From Pseudomonas sp. PB101 (GTDB lineage Bacteria > Pseudomonadota > Gammaproteobacteria > Pseudomonadales > Pseudomonadaceae), in NCBI RefSeq assembly GCF_009764265.1, contig NZ_RWIR01000087.1, forward strand, positions 1-64,000: 64,000 nucleotides of DNA. The letters are read 5' to 3'. Below are positions 55,504 through 64,000 of the stretch, piece after piece (the stretch's first letter is position 1; the number at the start of each line of letters is the position of its first letter). Position numbers and translations under genes: made by a program. The notes beneath the pieces were generated by a model. It saw nothing but the letters and a program-made list of their open reading frames with translations. It ran no database searches and had not been told where the DNA came from.

Positions 55504-56602
55504 AGGATTTAACCGTTACGTACTTGAGGAGAAAGTCACTGCTCTGCGCCGGCCCGCGGTACACCTCGATGGCGTCTGCCGGCAGCGGTTGATCGATGTA
55601 GGTCTCCACCGAAGACACGCGGATAGCGCCCATCCCCGGATCGTTGACGAAACTCTGCAGGGCCGCCACTTCGGCGCTGCTGGCACCGCCCATGCGCCAG
55701 GATTGTTCGAGCACGCCGCTGCGCTGTTTGCCGTCGCTATCGATGCCCTGAGCGATGTCGTAGTTGCGCCGTGACGCATAGAACCGCGGATAGGCTTCAT
55801 CCGCGGCGCTGTCGAACACCTGTGCCTGCCGGATAGCCACCCGCACGTCATCGGCCAGGTCCAGCTTGAGCAGATCGTCGTAGCCGCCCTGTACCACCAA
55901 CAGGTTCGAGCCGCCATACACCTCTTCGCCCTCTGCATCCTTGGTCAAGTATTGATCACCGCAGTAACTCAGCACCCTGTCGCCGATGAAACTCTGGCCG
56001 ACGCTGTGGGTGATCACTTGATCCAGGTCCTGTTCCAGCACCACGCCTTCGCTGAACAACTTTTGGGCTTCGGGCCGGGCGAGTACTTCGTCGAACCGGT
56101 CGAGGCTGTCGATCACTTCCTGACCGCGCCCGGCGCAGGCGTGAATCGGCTTGAGGCGGATCGGGCCGGTATACAGCAGATGCTCCGCCGCCGGGCGTGC
56201 ATCCTTCAGCGAGAACACACTTAGACCGTCGAGCACAACGCTGCGCACCCGCTCGGAAAACAACGGTGCCCAGCCTTGCGGCGCATGGGCGTTGTGGTTG
56301 AGCAAGCCATGGCTGATGGCTTTGGTGCAGATGAAATCGTGGTCGACATAACCGCCCCACAGATCCCCCGGCCCCTTGACCCCCAGTTGTCGGGCAGCTG
56401 CGGCGCCCACCAGGGTCTGGGTCGGCAACAGGTAGAGGTCGCGCCCCTCGTGTCGTTGCGGGTCGTAACTGCCGCCGTACTTGAGCCCCAGTATCTGCGC
56501 CAGCCAGCGAGCCAGCGCACGGTTGGTCTCGACTTCGTGCAGTGGCGCTTGGGCGAACACCGAATGGGCGACCACCAGTTTCTTGCGGTTTGTCGGGGTC
56601 AT
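55493..56602 (-). CDS. DUF3182 protein, ATP-grasp-like
   Basis: 369 residues from the ATG at 56602, preceded by GGGGG; an upstream ATG at 56617 is less likely. RLKPIHACAGRGQEVIDSLD looks like an ATP-grasp Lys plus Gly-rich loop, and VVLEQDLDQVITHSVGQSFI resembles the later nucleotide-binding strand. Known to me only as DUF3182; the ATP-grasp call is inference. Overlaps the hydrolase gene. Confidence 0.78.
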   Translation of the reverse strand: MTPTNRKKLVVAHSVFAQAPLHEVETNRALARWLAQILGLKYGGSYDPQRHEGRDLYLLPTQTLVGAAAARQLGVKGPGDLWGGYVDHDFICTKAISHGLLNHNAHAPQGWAPLFSERVRSVVLDGLSVFSLKDARPAAEHLLYTGPIRLKPIHACAGRGQEVIDSLDRFDEVLARPEAQKLFSEGVVLEQDLDQVITHSVGQSFIGDRVLSYCGDQYLTKDAEGEEVYGGSNLLVVQGGYDDLLKLDLADDVRVAIRQAQVFDSAADEAYPRFYASRRNYDIAQGIDSDGKQRSGVLEQSWRMGGASSAEVAALQSFVNDPGMGAIRVSSVETYIDQPLPADAIEVYRGPAQSSDFLLKYVTVKSYDG

Positions 56603-56794
56603 GCATCCCCCTTCCATCGACGCTTGATGAATGTAGCTGAAGGGGGTGCAGGGATCAGGCCAAGGCCCGTTGCGGGGTAAGGCGATTTAAATCAGCCGGT
56701 TACGCAAAAAGTGATGGCATGGGGCCTGTTTTATTCTGCACGACGCGCTTCGGTATTCCGGCATTTTGCACGATGCCAGCCAGCACACCCAACC

Positions 56795-56820
56795 CTGTGG
56801 GAGCGAGCTTGCTCGCGATA
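56795..56820. repeat. Single REP element
   Basis: CTGTGGGAGCGAGCTTGCTC... stands alone in the 261-base gap between the DUF3182 start and the end of the GlxA-type regulator. The gap also must hold the DUF3182 promoter, which was not resolved. Confidence 0.8.
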
Positions 56821-56863
56821 GCGGTGGGTCAGGCACATCAATGTATGGAATTTGGTGATGGGC

Positions 56864-57856
56864 CTATCGTGCCGCGGCCCCCGGCGTCACCCCGAACCGA
56901 GTCCGATAATCACTCGGCGCCAGCCCGGTGATTTTCTTGAACGTCGCACGAAACGCCCCCGGGTCCTGATAACCCACGGTCCAGGCAATATGATCGATGG
57001 TGCCGTTGGTGAATTCGAGCATTTCCCGGGCCTTGCCGACTCGCAGATGCTGGCAGTACTCGGTGGGTTTGAGCCCGGTGGCCGTACGGAATCGGCGCAG
57101 GAGGGTGCGCTCTTCCAGGCCTGCCTTTTCGGCCATCGCCGCCAGCGAGACGTCGGTCGCCCCGGTGCTTTGCAGCCAGTGCTGCACCTTGAGGATCGCC
57201 GCATCGCCATGACTGAGAATCGGCGCAAAATTGCTTCCGCACTCACTGGCGCTGTCGCTGTGCTCAACCACCAGAAACCGCGCGGTGCTGGTGGCGATGC
57301 TTGGCCCCAGCAGCCTGTTGACCAGGCGCAACCCCAGCTCGGACCAGGCCATCAGTCCGGCGGTGGTGATCAGATCTCCGTCATCGACAATCGGCGTATC
57401 GGCCTTGAGCCGGATCGCCGGATAACGCTCGGCGAAGGCTTTGGCCGAGGTCCAGTGAGTGGTGGCGCTGCGACCGTCGAGCAGACCGCTTTCAGCCAGC
57501 AGGATAGAGCCCACGCACACCCCGCCCAGCGTTGCGCCGCGGGCATGTTGCTCACGCAACCAGCGGATCAATCCCTGTGGCGCCTGGCCCTCGGAAAATC
57601 CGCCGATCGACGGTGGAATCAATACCGCCACCAGGGCGCGCTCCGTGCCGGGATGGCTGTCGAACACCCGAACCGGCATCTGATCGCCCTCGACCTGCCA
57701 ATGGCTGACCCGCAGCAGCGGCAACCGGGCGCTCTGATGCTCGGCAGCGATCCGGTTGGCCACCCCGAACAAGTCCGTCAAGCCATGCACCGCCGCCATC
57801 TGTGCGCCGGGATAGATCAGCACACCGAGCTCGGCGATTGCCCTTTCTGCGTCCAT
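56864..57856 (-). CDS. GlxA-type AraC-family regulator (DJ-1/PfpI + HTH)
   Basis: 330 residues from the ATG at 57856, after GGGGGAAAA. Residues ~8-190 are a DJ-1/PfpI-like domain (ELGVLIYPGAQMAAVHGLTD; nucleophile elbow GGVCVGSILLAESGLL). Residues ~225-325 hold the double AraC HTH (VSLAAMAEKAGLEERTLLRR, DHIAWTVGYQDPGAFRATFK). Divergent from the cysteine hydrolase 101 bases away, its likely target. Confidence 0.92.
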   Translation of the reverse strand: MDAERAIAELGVLIYPGAQMAAVHGLTDLFGVANRIAAEHQSARLPLLRVSHWQVEGDQMPVRVFDSHPGTERALVAVLIPPSIGGFSEGQAPQGLIRWLREQHARGATLGGVCVGSILLAESGLLDGRSATTHWTSAKAFAERYPAIRLKADTPIVDDGDLITTAGLMAWSELGLRLVNRLLGPSIATSTARFLVVEHSDSASECGSNFAPILSHGDAAILKVQHWLQSTGATDVSLAAMAEKAGLEERTLLRRFRTATGLKPTEYCQHLRVGKAREMLEFTNGTIDHIAWTVGYQDPGAFRATFKKITGLAPSDYRTRFGVTPGAAAR

Positions 57857-57957
57857 TGTCAGTTTTCCCCCTCTTAATGTCGGTGCGGCCAATCCCCGGA
57901 CCGCCCGCCAGAGCCAATACTTCATTCCACACCAACACACACTTCGAGGAAACAGTC

Positions 57958-58506
57958 ATGGCCAAGCAAGCGCTCATCGTAGTCGATATCCAGAACGACT
58001 ACTTCCCCCAAGGCAAGTGGCCGCTGGTCGGTGCCGATGTCGCCGCAGACAACGCCGTTCGCTTGATCGAGGCCTTCCGCAAGGCCGGTGATTCGGTGGT
58101 GCACATCCGCCACGAATTCACTTCCGAAGAAGCGCCGTTTTTCACCCCGAACTCCGAAGGCGCCAAGCTGCACCCGAAAGTGCTCAACCGCGCCGACGAA
58201 CCGGTAGTACTCAAGCACTTCGTCAACTCGTTCCGCGAAACCGCGTTGAAGTCGATCCTCGACGAGCAAGGCATCAAGGAGCTGGTGGTCGTGGGCAGCA
58301 TGAGCCACATGTGCGTCGACGGCATCACCCGTGCGGCGGCGGACTTTGGCTACAAGGTGACCGTGATCCATGACGCCTGCGCCACTCGTGACCTGGAATT
58401 CAATGGCGTGACGGTGCCGGCGGCGCACGTCCATGCGGCGTTCATGGCGGCCCTGGCGTTTGCTTATGCCAGCGTGGTGTCGGCCAACGATTTCCTCGCG
58501 GCCTGA
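57958..58506 (+). CDS. Isochorismatase-like cysteine hydrolase
   Basis: 182 residues from the ATG at 57958. The triad is Asp10 (VVDIQNDYF), Lys86 (VVLKHFVNSF) and Cys119 (SMSHMCVDGITRAA). Such enzymes hydrolyse amides such as nicotinamide or carbamoyl compounds; the substrate here is not evident. Probably controlled by the divergent GlxA-type regulator. Ends at a strong terminator. Confidence 0.92.
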   Translation: MAKQALIVVDIQNDYFPQGKWPLVGADVAADNAVRLIEAFRKAGDSVVHIRHEFTSEEAPFFTPNSEGAKLHPKVLNRADEPVVLKHFVNSFRETALKSILDEQGIKELVVVGSMSHMCVDGITRAAADFGYKVTVIHDACATRDLEFNGVTVPAAHVHAAFMAALAFAYASVVSANDFLAA

Positions 58507-58534
58507 ATCTGCGACTAAATATCACCGCTCATAA

Positions 58535-58573
58535 AAAACCCGCACTTCAGATCGAAGTGCGGGTTTTGTTTTT
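58535..58573. terminator. Bidirectional terminator
   Basis: AAAACCCGCACTTC (58535-58548) pairs with GAAGTGCGGGTTTT (58554-58567) around AGATC, followed by GTTTTT. It separates the hydrolase and ssb genes that converge here. Confidence 0.94.
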
Positions 58574-58603
58574 CAGCTTGCCGTTTGCAGGCTTTCAGCA
58601 GCT

Positions 58604-59122
58604 TTAAAACGGAATATCGTCATCAAAGCTGTCGAAATCCGGAGCTGGCTGAGGAGCCGCCTGCTGTGGAGCCGGGCGCGACTGCTGCGGCGCCGACTGC
58701 TGTGGACGCGGAGCCTGCTGGCGCGGAGCGGATTGCTGGTAGTTGTTACCGCCGCCCTGGCCCTGCTGGTCGCCCTGTGGACGGCCGCCGAGCAATTGCA
58801 TGGTGCCTTGCATGTCGACCACGATTTCGGTGGTGTAACGCTTGATACCGTCTTTTTCCCACTCGCGGGTCTGCAGCTTGCCTTCGATGTACACCTGCGA
58901 ACCTTTACGCAGGTATTCGCCGGCGATTTCCGCAACCTTGCCGAACATCGACACACGGTGCCATTCGGTCTTTTCGACTTTCTGACCGGTTTGCTTGTCG
59001 GTCCACTGTTCGCTGGTTGCCAGACTCAGGTTGGTCACGGCGTTGCCGTTCGGCAGATAACGAACTTCAGGATCCTGGCCGCAAGTGCCGACCAATATGA
59101 CTTTGTTAACCCCACGGGCCAT
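58604..59122 (-). CDS. ssb: Single-stranded DNA-binding protein
   Basis: 172 residues. OB-fold N-terminus (VNKVILVGTCGQDPEVRYLP), a Gly/Gln/Pro-rich linker and the acidic protein-interaction tip DSFDDDIPF. It coats single-stranded DNA in replication and repair. Placed ten bases after the MFS gene on the same strand, opposite to uvrA as in many proteobacteria. Confidence 0.97.
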   Translation of the reverse strand: MARGVNKVILVGTCGQDPEVRYLPNGNAVTNLSLATSEQWTDKQTGQKVEKTEWHRVSMFGKVAEIAGEYLRKGSQVYIEGKLQTREWEKDGIKRYTTEIVVDMQGTMQLLGGRPQGDQQGQGGGNNYQQSAPRQQAPRPQQSAPQQSRPAPQQAAPQPAPDFDSFDDDIPF

Positions 59123-59131
59123 TGCGTTCTC

Positions 59132-60529
59132 CTAGGCTTCGCACGCTGTCGCGGCCGGGTTGTTCACCAGACGCTCGAGAGTGGTGCGATCCAATAATTC
59201 TGTGTCCAGTTTGATGTAAATGGCGGCTTCATCGGCAACGACAATTGCATCTGTTACCCCTACGACGGCCTTGAGGCGCTCGATCAGGCCAGCTTCACGA
59301 ATCGCTTCGGGCGACAACGGCAAGCGCAGGCTCGTTACATAGGGAGGTTCGCGCATGGTAACAGCAAAGACCAACCAAAGTGCAGCCAGACCGGCGCATC
59401 CGAGGAACACAACCGACAGACCGCCATGCTGGAACAGCCAGCCACCGAGGATTCCCCCCAGTGCCGAGCCGAGGAACTGGCTGGTGGAATAAACCCCCAT
59501 CGCCGTGCCCTTCCCGCCTGCCGGTGAAACCTTGCTGATCAGCGACGGCAGTGAAGCCTCCAGCAGATTGAACGCGGTGAAAAACACCACCGTACCGATC
59601 ACCAGAGCCCGCAAGCTGTCGCCGAACTGCCAGAAGAATAGCTCAGTGAGCAGCAGCGTCACGACGGCGCCGAGCAAAACTCGTTTCATTTTGCGTTTCT
59701 TTTCGCCGTAGATAATGAACGGGATCATGGCGAAGAAAGAAATCAGCAGCGCGGTCAGGTACACCCACCAGTGCTGCTCTTTGGGCAGCCCGGCCTTCTC
59801 GACCAGCGCCAGTGGCAAGGCGACGAAGCTGGACATCAACATCGCGTGCAACACAAAAATGCCCAGGTCCAGGCGCAACAGGTCCGGATGCTTGAGCGTC
59901 GGGATCAGCGCCTGGCGCGCAACGCCGGATTCGCGATGCTGCAACGGGCCGGTGGAGCGCGGCACCATGAACATCACGATCACGATGCCGAACAGCGCCA
60001 TGCCACCGGTGGCCAGAAACAGCCCGGACAGCCCGAAGGCACGGGTCAGCAGCGGTCCAACCACCATGGCCACCGCAAACGACAGGCCGATGGTCATGCC
60101 GATCATGGCCATGGCCTTGGTCCGGTGCTGCTCGCGGGTCAGGTCGGACAGCAAGGCCATGACCGCCGCGGAAATCGCCCCGGCACCCTGCAGGATTCGT
60201 CCGGCGATCACGCCCCAGATCGAATCGGCCTGCGACGCCAGCACACTGCCCAGGGCGAAGACGATCAGCCCCAGGTAAATCACCGGACGGCGGCCGATGC
60301 GGTCGGAAATGATCCCGAACGGAATCTGGAAAACCGCCTGGGTCAGGCCATAAGCGCCAATCGCCAGGCCGATCAGGGCCGGCGTGGCTCCGGCCAGATC
60401 CATCCCATAGGTCGCCAGTACCGGCAACACCATGAACATGCCAAGCATACGGAAGGCGAACACCAGGGCCAGACCGCTTGCTGCGCGGGTCTCGCTGCCA
60501 CTCATGCGCTCGCTGTGGGGATCGTGCAT
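59132..60529 (-). CDS. YajR-like MFS transporter
   Basis: 465 residues, twelve membrane helices with the motif A loop GIISDRIGRRPVIYLGL. After the last helix a ~65-residue soluble domain (ERLKAVVGVTDAIVVADEAA, ending VNNPAATACEA) resembles the ferredoxin-like YAM domain of YajR. Substrate unknown. The order ssb, MFS, uvrA is conserved in Pseudomonas (PA4232-PA4234, from memory). Confidence 0.92.
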   Translation of the reverse strand: MHDPHSERMSGSETRAASGLALVFAFRMLGMFMVLPVLATYGMDLAGATPALIGLAIGAYGLTQAVFQIPFGIISDRIGRRPVIYLGLIVFALGSVLASQADSIWGVIAGRILQGAGAISAAVMALLSDLTREQHRTKAMAMIGMTIGLSFAVAMVVGPLLTRAFGLSGLFLATGGMALFGIVIVMFMVPRSTGPLQHRESGVARQALIPTLKHPDLLRLDLGIFVLHAMLMSSFVALPLALVEKAGLPKEQHWWVYLTALLISFFAMIPFIIYGEKKRKMKRVLLGAVVTLLLTELFFWQFGDSLRALVIGTVVFFTAFNLLEASLPSLISKVSPAGGKGTAMGVYSTSQFLGSALGGILGGWLFQHGGLSVVFLGCAGLAALWLVFAVTMREPPYVTSLRLPLSPEAIREAGLIERLKAVVGVTDAIVVADEAAIYIKLDTELLDRTTLERLVNNPAATACEA

Positions 60530-60720
60530 GGAAAAACCTCATGTGAACCGGCGGCGATTCTACCAGTCCCATCGATTGGCGGGGTATATCGCGACGCTTT
60601 GACGCGCATTGCTGACACACTCTTCATGCAAGACAGTAACTCACTCGTTTGATAGTGTGCATCCATCCAGTATTTGGCCGTATACTCCTACGTTTTCGAC
60701 GCCCGCCGAGCGAGGCCACC

Positions 60721-63555
60721 TTGGACAAGATCCTGATTCGTGGGGCTCGAACCCACAACCTGAAGAACATCGACCTGACCCTGCCACGGGACAAGCTGAT
60801 CGTCATCACCGGCCTGTCCGGATCCGGCAAGTCATCCCTGGCATTCGACACCCTGTACGCCGAAGGCCAGCGCCGCTACGTCGAATCGCTGTCGGCCTAC
60901 GCCCGGCAGTTCCTGTCGATGATGGAAAAGCCTGACGTCGACACCATTGAAGGCCTGTCGCCGGCAATTTCCATCGAACAGAAGTCAACCTCGCACAACC
61001 CGCGTTCGACGGTCGGCACCATCACCGAAATCTACGACTACCTGCGTCTGCTTTATGCACGCGTGGGTATTCCGCGTTGCCCGGATCACGACATTCCGCT
61101 GGAAGCGCAGACCGTCAGCCAGATGGTCGACCTGGTCCTCGCCGAACCGGAAGGCAGCAAGCTGATGCTGCTGGCGCCGGTCATCCGCGAGCGCAAAGGC
61201 GAGCACCTGTCGGTTTTCGAAGAGCTGCGCGCGCAAGGCTTCGTGCGTGCCCGGATCAACGGCAAGCTCTATGAGCTGGACGAAGCGCCGAAGCTCGACA
61301 AGCAGAAAAAGCACACCATCGATGTCGTGGTCGACCGCTTCAAGGTGCGCGCCGACCTGCAACAACGCCTGGCCGAATCCTTCGAGACTGCGCTGAAGCT
61401 GGCGGACGGCATCGCCCTGGTGGCGCCGATGGACGACGAAACTGGCGAAGAGATGATCTTCTCCGCACGCTTCGCCTGCCCGATCTGCGGCCACGCCATC
61501 AGCGAGCTGGAACCCAAGCTGTTCTCCTTCAACAACCCGGCCGGCGCTTGCCCGACCTGCGATGGCCTGGGGGTGAAGCAGTTCTTCGATATCAAGCGTC
61601 TGGTCAACGGCGAACTGACCCTGGCCGAAGGAGCGATTCGCGGATGGGACCGGCGCAACGTCTATTACTTCCAGATGCTCGGGTCGCTGGCCGCCCACTA
61701 TAAATTCAGTCTGGAAGTGCCATTCAACGAATTGGCCGCTGATCAGCAGAAAAACATCCTGCACGGCAGCGGCACGCAAAACGTCGATTTCAAGTACCTG
61801 AACGACCGTGGCGACATCGTCAAACGCTCGCACCCGTTCGAAGGCATCGTGCCGAACCTGGAACGCCGTTACCGCGAAACCGAATCGGCATCGGTGCGCG
61901 AAGAACTGGCCAAGTTCCTCAGCACCCAGTCGTGCCCGGACTGCCGTGGCACCCGTCTGCGTCGCGAAGCGCGGCACGTTTGGGTTGGCGAGAAAACCCT
62001 GCCGGCGGTGACCAACCTGCCGATCGGCGATGCATCCGAGTACTTTGGCGGGCTCAAGCTCACCGGCCGGCGTGGCGAAATCGCCGACAAGATCCTCAAG
62101 GAAATCCGCGAGCGTTTGCAGTTCCTGGTCAACGTCGGCCTCGACTATCTGTCGCTGGATCGCAGCGCCGACACCTTGTCCGGTGGCGAGGCCCAGCGCA
62201 TTCGTCTGGCCAGCCAGATTGGCGCCGGCCTGGTGGGCGTCCTGTACATCCTCGACGAACCCTCCATCGGCCTGCATCAGCGCGATAACGACCGGCTGCT
62301 GGGCACCCTCAAGCACCTGCGCGATATCGGCAACACGGTCATCGTGGTCGAGCACGACGAAGATGCCATTCGTCTGGCCGACTACGTGGTGGACATCGGC
62401 CCGGGCGCCGGCGTGCACGGCGGGCATATCGTCGCCGAAGGCACACCGGCAGAAGTCATGGCCCATCCGGATTCGCTGACGGGCAAATACCTGTCGGGCC
62501 GGGTGAAGATCGAAGTCCCGGCCAAACGCACACCGCGCAACAAGAAGCTGACGCTGGCGCTCAAGGGCGCGCGTGGCAACAACCTGCGCAATGTCGACCT
62601 GGAGATTCCGATCGGTTTGCTGACCTGCGTGACCGGCGTGTCCGGCTCCGGCAAGTCGACGCTGATCAACAACACGCTGTTCCCGTTGAGCGCCACTGCA
62701 CTCAACGGCGCCACAACGCTTGAAGCGGCCGCACACGACAGCATCAAGGGCCTGGAGCACCTGGACAAGGTGGTCGACATCGACCAGAGCCCTATCGGCC
62801 GGACTCCGCGTTCCAACCCGGCGACCTACACCGGGTTGTTTACGCCAATCCGCGAATTGTTCGCCGGCGTGCCGGAATCACGCTCCCGTGGCTACGGGCC
62901 GGGGCGCTTCTCCTTCAACGTCAAGGGCGGCCGTTGCGAAGCCTGCCAGGGCGATGGCCTGATCAAGGTGGAAATGCACTTCCTGCCGGACATCTACGTG
63001 CCGTGCGACGTGTGCAAGAGCAAGCGCTACAACCGCGAAACCCTGGAGATCAAGTACAAGGGCAAGAGCATCCACGAAACCCTCGAGATGACCATCGAGG
63101 AAGCACGGGTGTTCTTCGATGCCGTACCGGCCCTGGCGCGCAAGCTGCAAACCTTGATGGATGTAGGCCTGTCGTACATCAAGCTGGGGCAATCGGCGAC
63201 CACGCTCTCCGGCGGTGAAGCCCAGCGGGTGAAACTGTCACGCGAACTGTCCAAGCGTGATACCGGCAAGACCCTGTACATCCTCGATGAACCGACCACC
63301 GGCCTGCACTTCGCGGATATCCAGCAACTGCTGGACGTGTTGCATCGCCTGCGCGACCACGGCAACACCGTGGTGGTGATCGAGCACAACTTGGACGTGA
63401 TCAAGACCGCTGACTGGCTTGTGGACCTCGGTCCGGAAGGGGGTTCCAAGGGCGGGCAGATCATTGCCGTCGGCACGCCGGAGGAAGTAGCCGAGATGAA
63501 GCAGTCTCATACCGGTTACTACCTCAAACCTTTGCTGGAGCGCGATCGGGCTTAA
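60721..63555 (+). CDS. uvrA: Excinuclease ABC subunit A
   Basis: 944 residues starting at a TTG at 60721, the point where the family N-terminus DKILIRGARTHNLKNID begins; no ATG fits. Two ABC ATPase halves with GLSGSGKSSLAFDTLY and GVSGSGKSTLINNTLF, signatures LSGGEAQRI and LSGGEAQRV, and zinc modules CPICGH...CPTCDGLG and CEACQGDG...CDVCKSKRYN. It finds bulky DNA lesions for UvrB. A -10-like TATACT lies near 60681; no CTG-N10-CAG LexA box was found upstream. Confidence 0.97.
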   Translation: MDKILIRGARTHNLKNIDLTLPRDKLIVITGLSGSGKSSLAFDTLYAEGQRRYVESLSAYARQFLSMMEKPDVDTIEGLSPAISIEQKSTSHNPRSTVGTITEIYDYLRLLYARVGIPRCPDHDIPLEAQTVSQMVDLVLAEPEGSKLMLLAPVIRERKGEHLSVFEELRAQGFVRARINGKLYELDEAPKLDKQKKHTIDVVVDRFKVRADLQQRLAESFETALKLADGIALVAPMDDETGEEMIFSARFACPICGHAISELEPKLFSFNNPAGACPTCDGLGVKQFFDIKRLVNGELTLAEGAIRGWDRRNVYYFQMLGSLAAHYKFSLEVPFNELAADQQKNILHGSGTQNVDFKYLNDRGDIVKRSHPFEGIVPNLERRYRETESASVREELAKFLSTQSCPDCRGTRLRREARHVWVGEKTLPAVTNLPIGDASEYFGGLKLTGRRGEIADKILKEIRERLQFLVNVGLDYLSLDRSADTLSGGEAQRIRLASQIGAGLVGVLYILDEPSIGLHQRDNDRLLGTLKHLRDIGNTVIVVEHDEDAIRLADYVVDIGPGAGVHGGHIVAEGTPAEVMAHPDSLTGKYLSGRVKIEVPAKRTPRNKKLTLALKGARGNNLRNVDLEIPIGLLTCVTGVSGSGKSTLINNTLFPLSATALNGATTLEAAAHDSIKGLEHLDKVVDIDQSPIGRTPRSNPATYTGLFTPIRELFAGVPESRSRGYGPGRFSFNVKGGRCEACQGDGLIKVEMHFLPDIYVPCDVCKSKRYNRETLEIKYKGKSIHETLEMTIEEARVFFDAVPALARKLQTLMDVGLSYIKLGQSATTLSGGEAQRVKLSRELSKRDTGKTLYILDEPTTGLHFADIQQLLDVLHRLRDHGNTVVVIEHNLDVIKTADWLVDLGPEGGSKGGQIIAVGTPEEVAEMKQSHTGYYLKPLLERDRA

Positions 63556-63567
63556 CCGGGCGCCATG

Positions 63568-63607
63568 AAAAAGCCCCTGTCACTTCATCAGTGACAGGGG
63601 CTTTTTT
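63568..63607. terminator. Bidirectional terminator between uvrA and ferritin gene
   Basis: AGCCCCTGTCACT (63572-63584) pairs with AGTGACAGGGGCT (63590-63602) around TCATC, with A-run and T-run extensions on both sides. Confidence 0.94.
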
Positions 63608-63619
63608 GTATCCGCGATA

Positions 63620-64000
63620 TCAGGCGTGGGATTGCAGGTAGTTCTCTAGCCCGATCAACTTGATCAGACCCAACTGCTTCTCGAGCCAGTAGGTGTGATC
63701 TTCTTCAGTGTCATGCAACTGAACCCGCAGCATCTCGCGGCTGACATAGTCCTTGTGCTGCTCGCAGAGCTTGATGCCCTTGCACAGCGCAGCACGAACC
63801 TTGTACTCCAGGCGCAGATCCGCTTCGAGCATCTCGGTCACCGTAGTGCCGACATCGAGATCGTCCGGACGCATGCGCGGCGTGCCTTCTAGCATCAGGA
63901 TACGGCGCATCAGCGCATCGGCGTGCCCTGCTTCTTCTTCCATCTCGTGGTTGATACGTTCGTAGAGCTTGGTGAAACCCCAGTCCTCATACATCCGCGA
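63620..64000 (-). CDS. Bacterioferritin/ferritin subunit without haem Met (5' cut)
   Basis: About 126 C-terminal residues; the frame runs off the right edge. Four-helix ferritin with ferroxidase residues in HEMEEEAGHADALMRRIL and QLHDTEEDHTYWLEKQ. In haem-binding bacterioferritins the residue after the ferroxidase Glu is the haem-ligand Met; here that position reads EAGH, giving Ala. This fits the non-haem alpha-type subunit (PA4235, called BfrA or FtnA) next to uvrA in PAO1, from memory. Confidence 0.9.
   Translation of the reverse strand, partial: SRMYEDWGFTKLYERINHEMEEEAGHADALMRRILMLEGTPRMRPDDLDVGTTVTEMLEADLRLEYKVRAALCKGIKLCEQHKDYVSREMLRVQLHDTEEDHTYWLEKQLGLIKLIGLENYLQSHA

Noticed and set aside
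60650..60700. LexA box at uvrA
   Set aside because: AGTATTTGGCCGTATACT is partly symmetric but does not fit CTG-N10-CAG.

Overview
The window comes from a Pseudomonas chromosome, most likely the P. fluorescens group. The evidence is GC-rich coding sequence with Pseudomonas-like proteins, gene neighbourhoods that (from memory) match P. aeruginosa PAO1 in several blocks (PA4022-PA4031, PA4042-PA4069 and PA4232-PA4235), and many intergenic inverted REP pairs of the kinds common in that group. No rRNA, tRNA, CRISPR array, insertion sequence or prophage was found.

Layout. 1-4147: ethanolamine catabolism (end of an aldehyde dehydrogenase, permease eat, eutBC) behind a textbook sigma-54 promoter. 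4262-7108: housekeeping genes (GNAT, DedA, MtfA, Ppa). 7201-20971: accessory block with no counterpart at this position in PAO1. It holds an orphan S24/CI-type repressor, a possible small RNA, a DUF1016 nuclease, a diguanylate cyclase and a six-gene mag/yfa operon built around a bacterial alpha-2-macroglobulin. 21296-24412: xseB-ispA-dxs. 24570-27841: vitamin B12 uptake (btuB facing btuF). 27838-35390: riboflavin genes (ribA, ribH, ribBA, ribE, ribD) with nusB, thiL, pgpA and nrdR. 35518-37971: lipoprotein, methyltransferase, thioredoxin-TPR protein and a small unknown. 38057-42244: zinc-linked module (DUF2796, MacB-like ABC transporter, DUF3299) and OmpW with an Anr-type site. 42445-48862: two SDR/RmlD-like genes and the helicase Lhr. 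49002-54622: MscS channel, a decayed MFS gene and the ybhP-clsB-ybhN lipid operon. 54745-58506: hydrolase/DUF3182 pair and a GlxA-type regulator facing a cysteine hydrolase. 58604-64000: ssb, a YajR-like MFS transporter, uvrA and a cut-off ferritin gene.

The most interesting part is the mag operon. Besides the macroglobulin (which has Gly in place of the thioester Cys), the DUF1175 protein carries an NlpC/P60-like Cys/His pattern. The DUF2300 protein reads as three successive enzyme-like parts: a penicillin-binding-protein-like SxxK domain, a SpoIID-like region with its Glu, and a C-terminal HExxH motif. Two DUF2135 paralogues bracket the operon and its central genes overlap by four bases. 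I infer a periplasmic cell-wall guarding or repair machine. The domain reading is mine and untested.

Other connections: ethanolamine ammonia-lyase needs B12, and the window also encodes B12 uptake. RibBA has lost the GTP cyclohydrolase II metal ligands, which fits the separate ribA. The ferritin at the right edge lacks the haem-ligand Met. All functional statements rest on reading motifs and remembered families; no database search was run.
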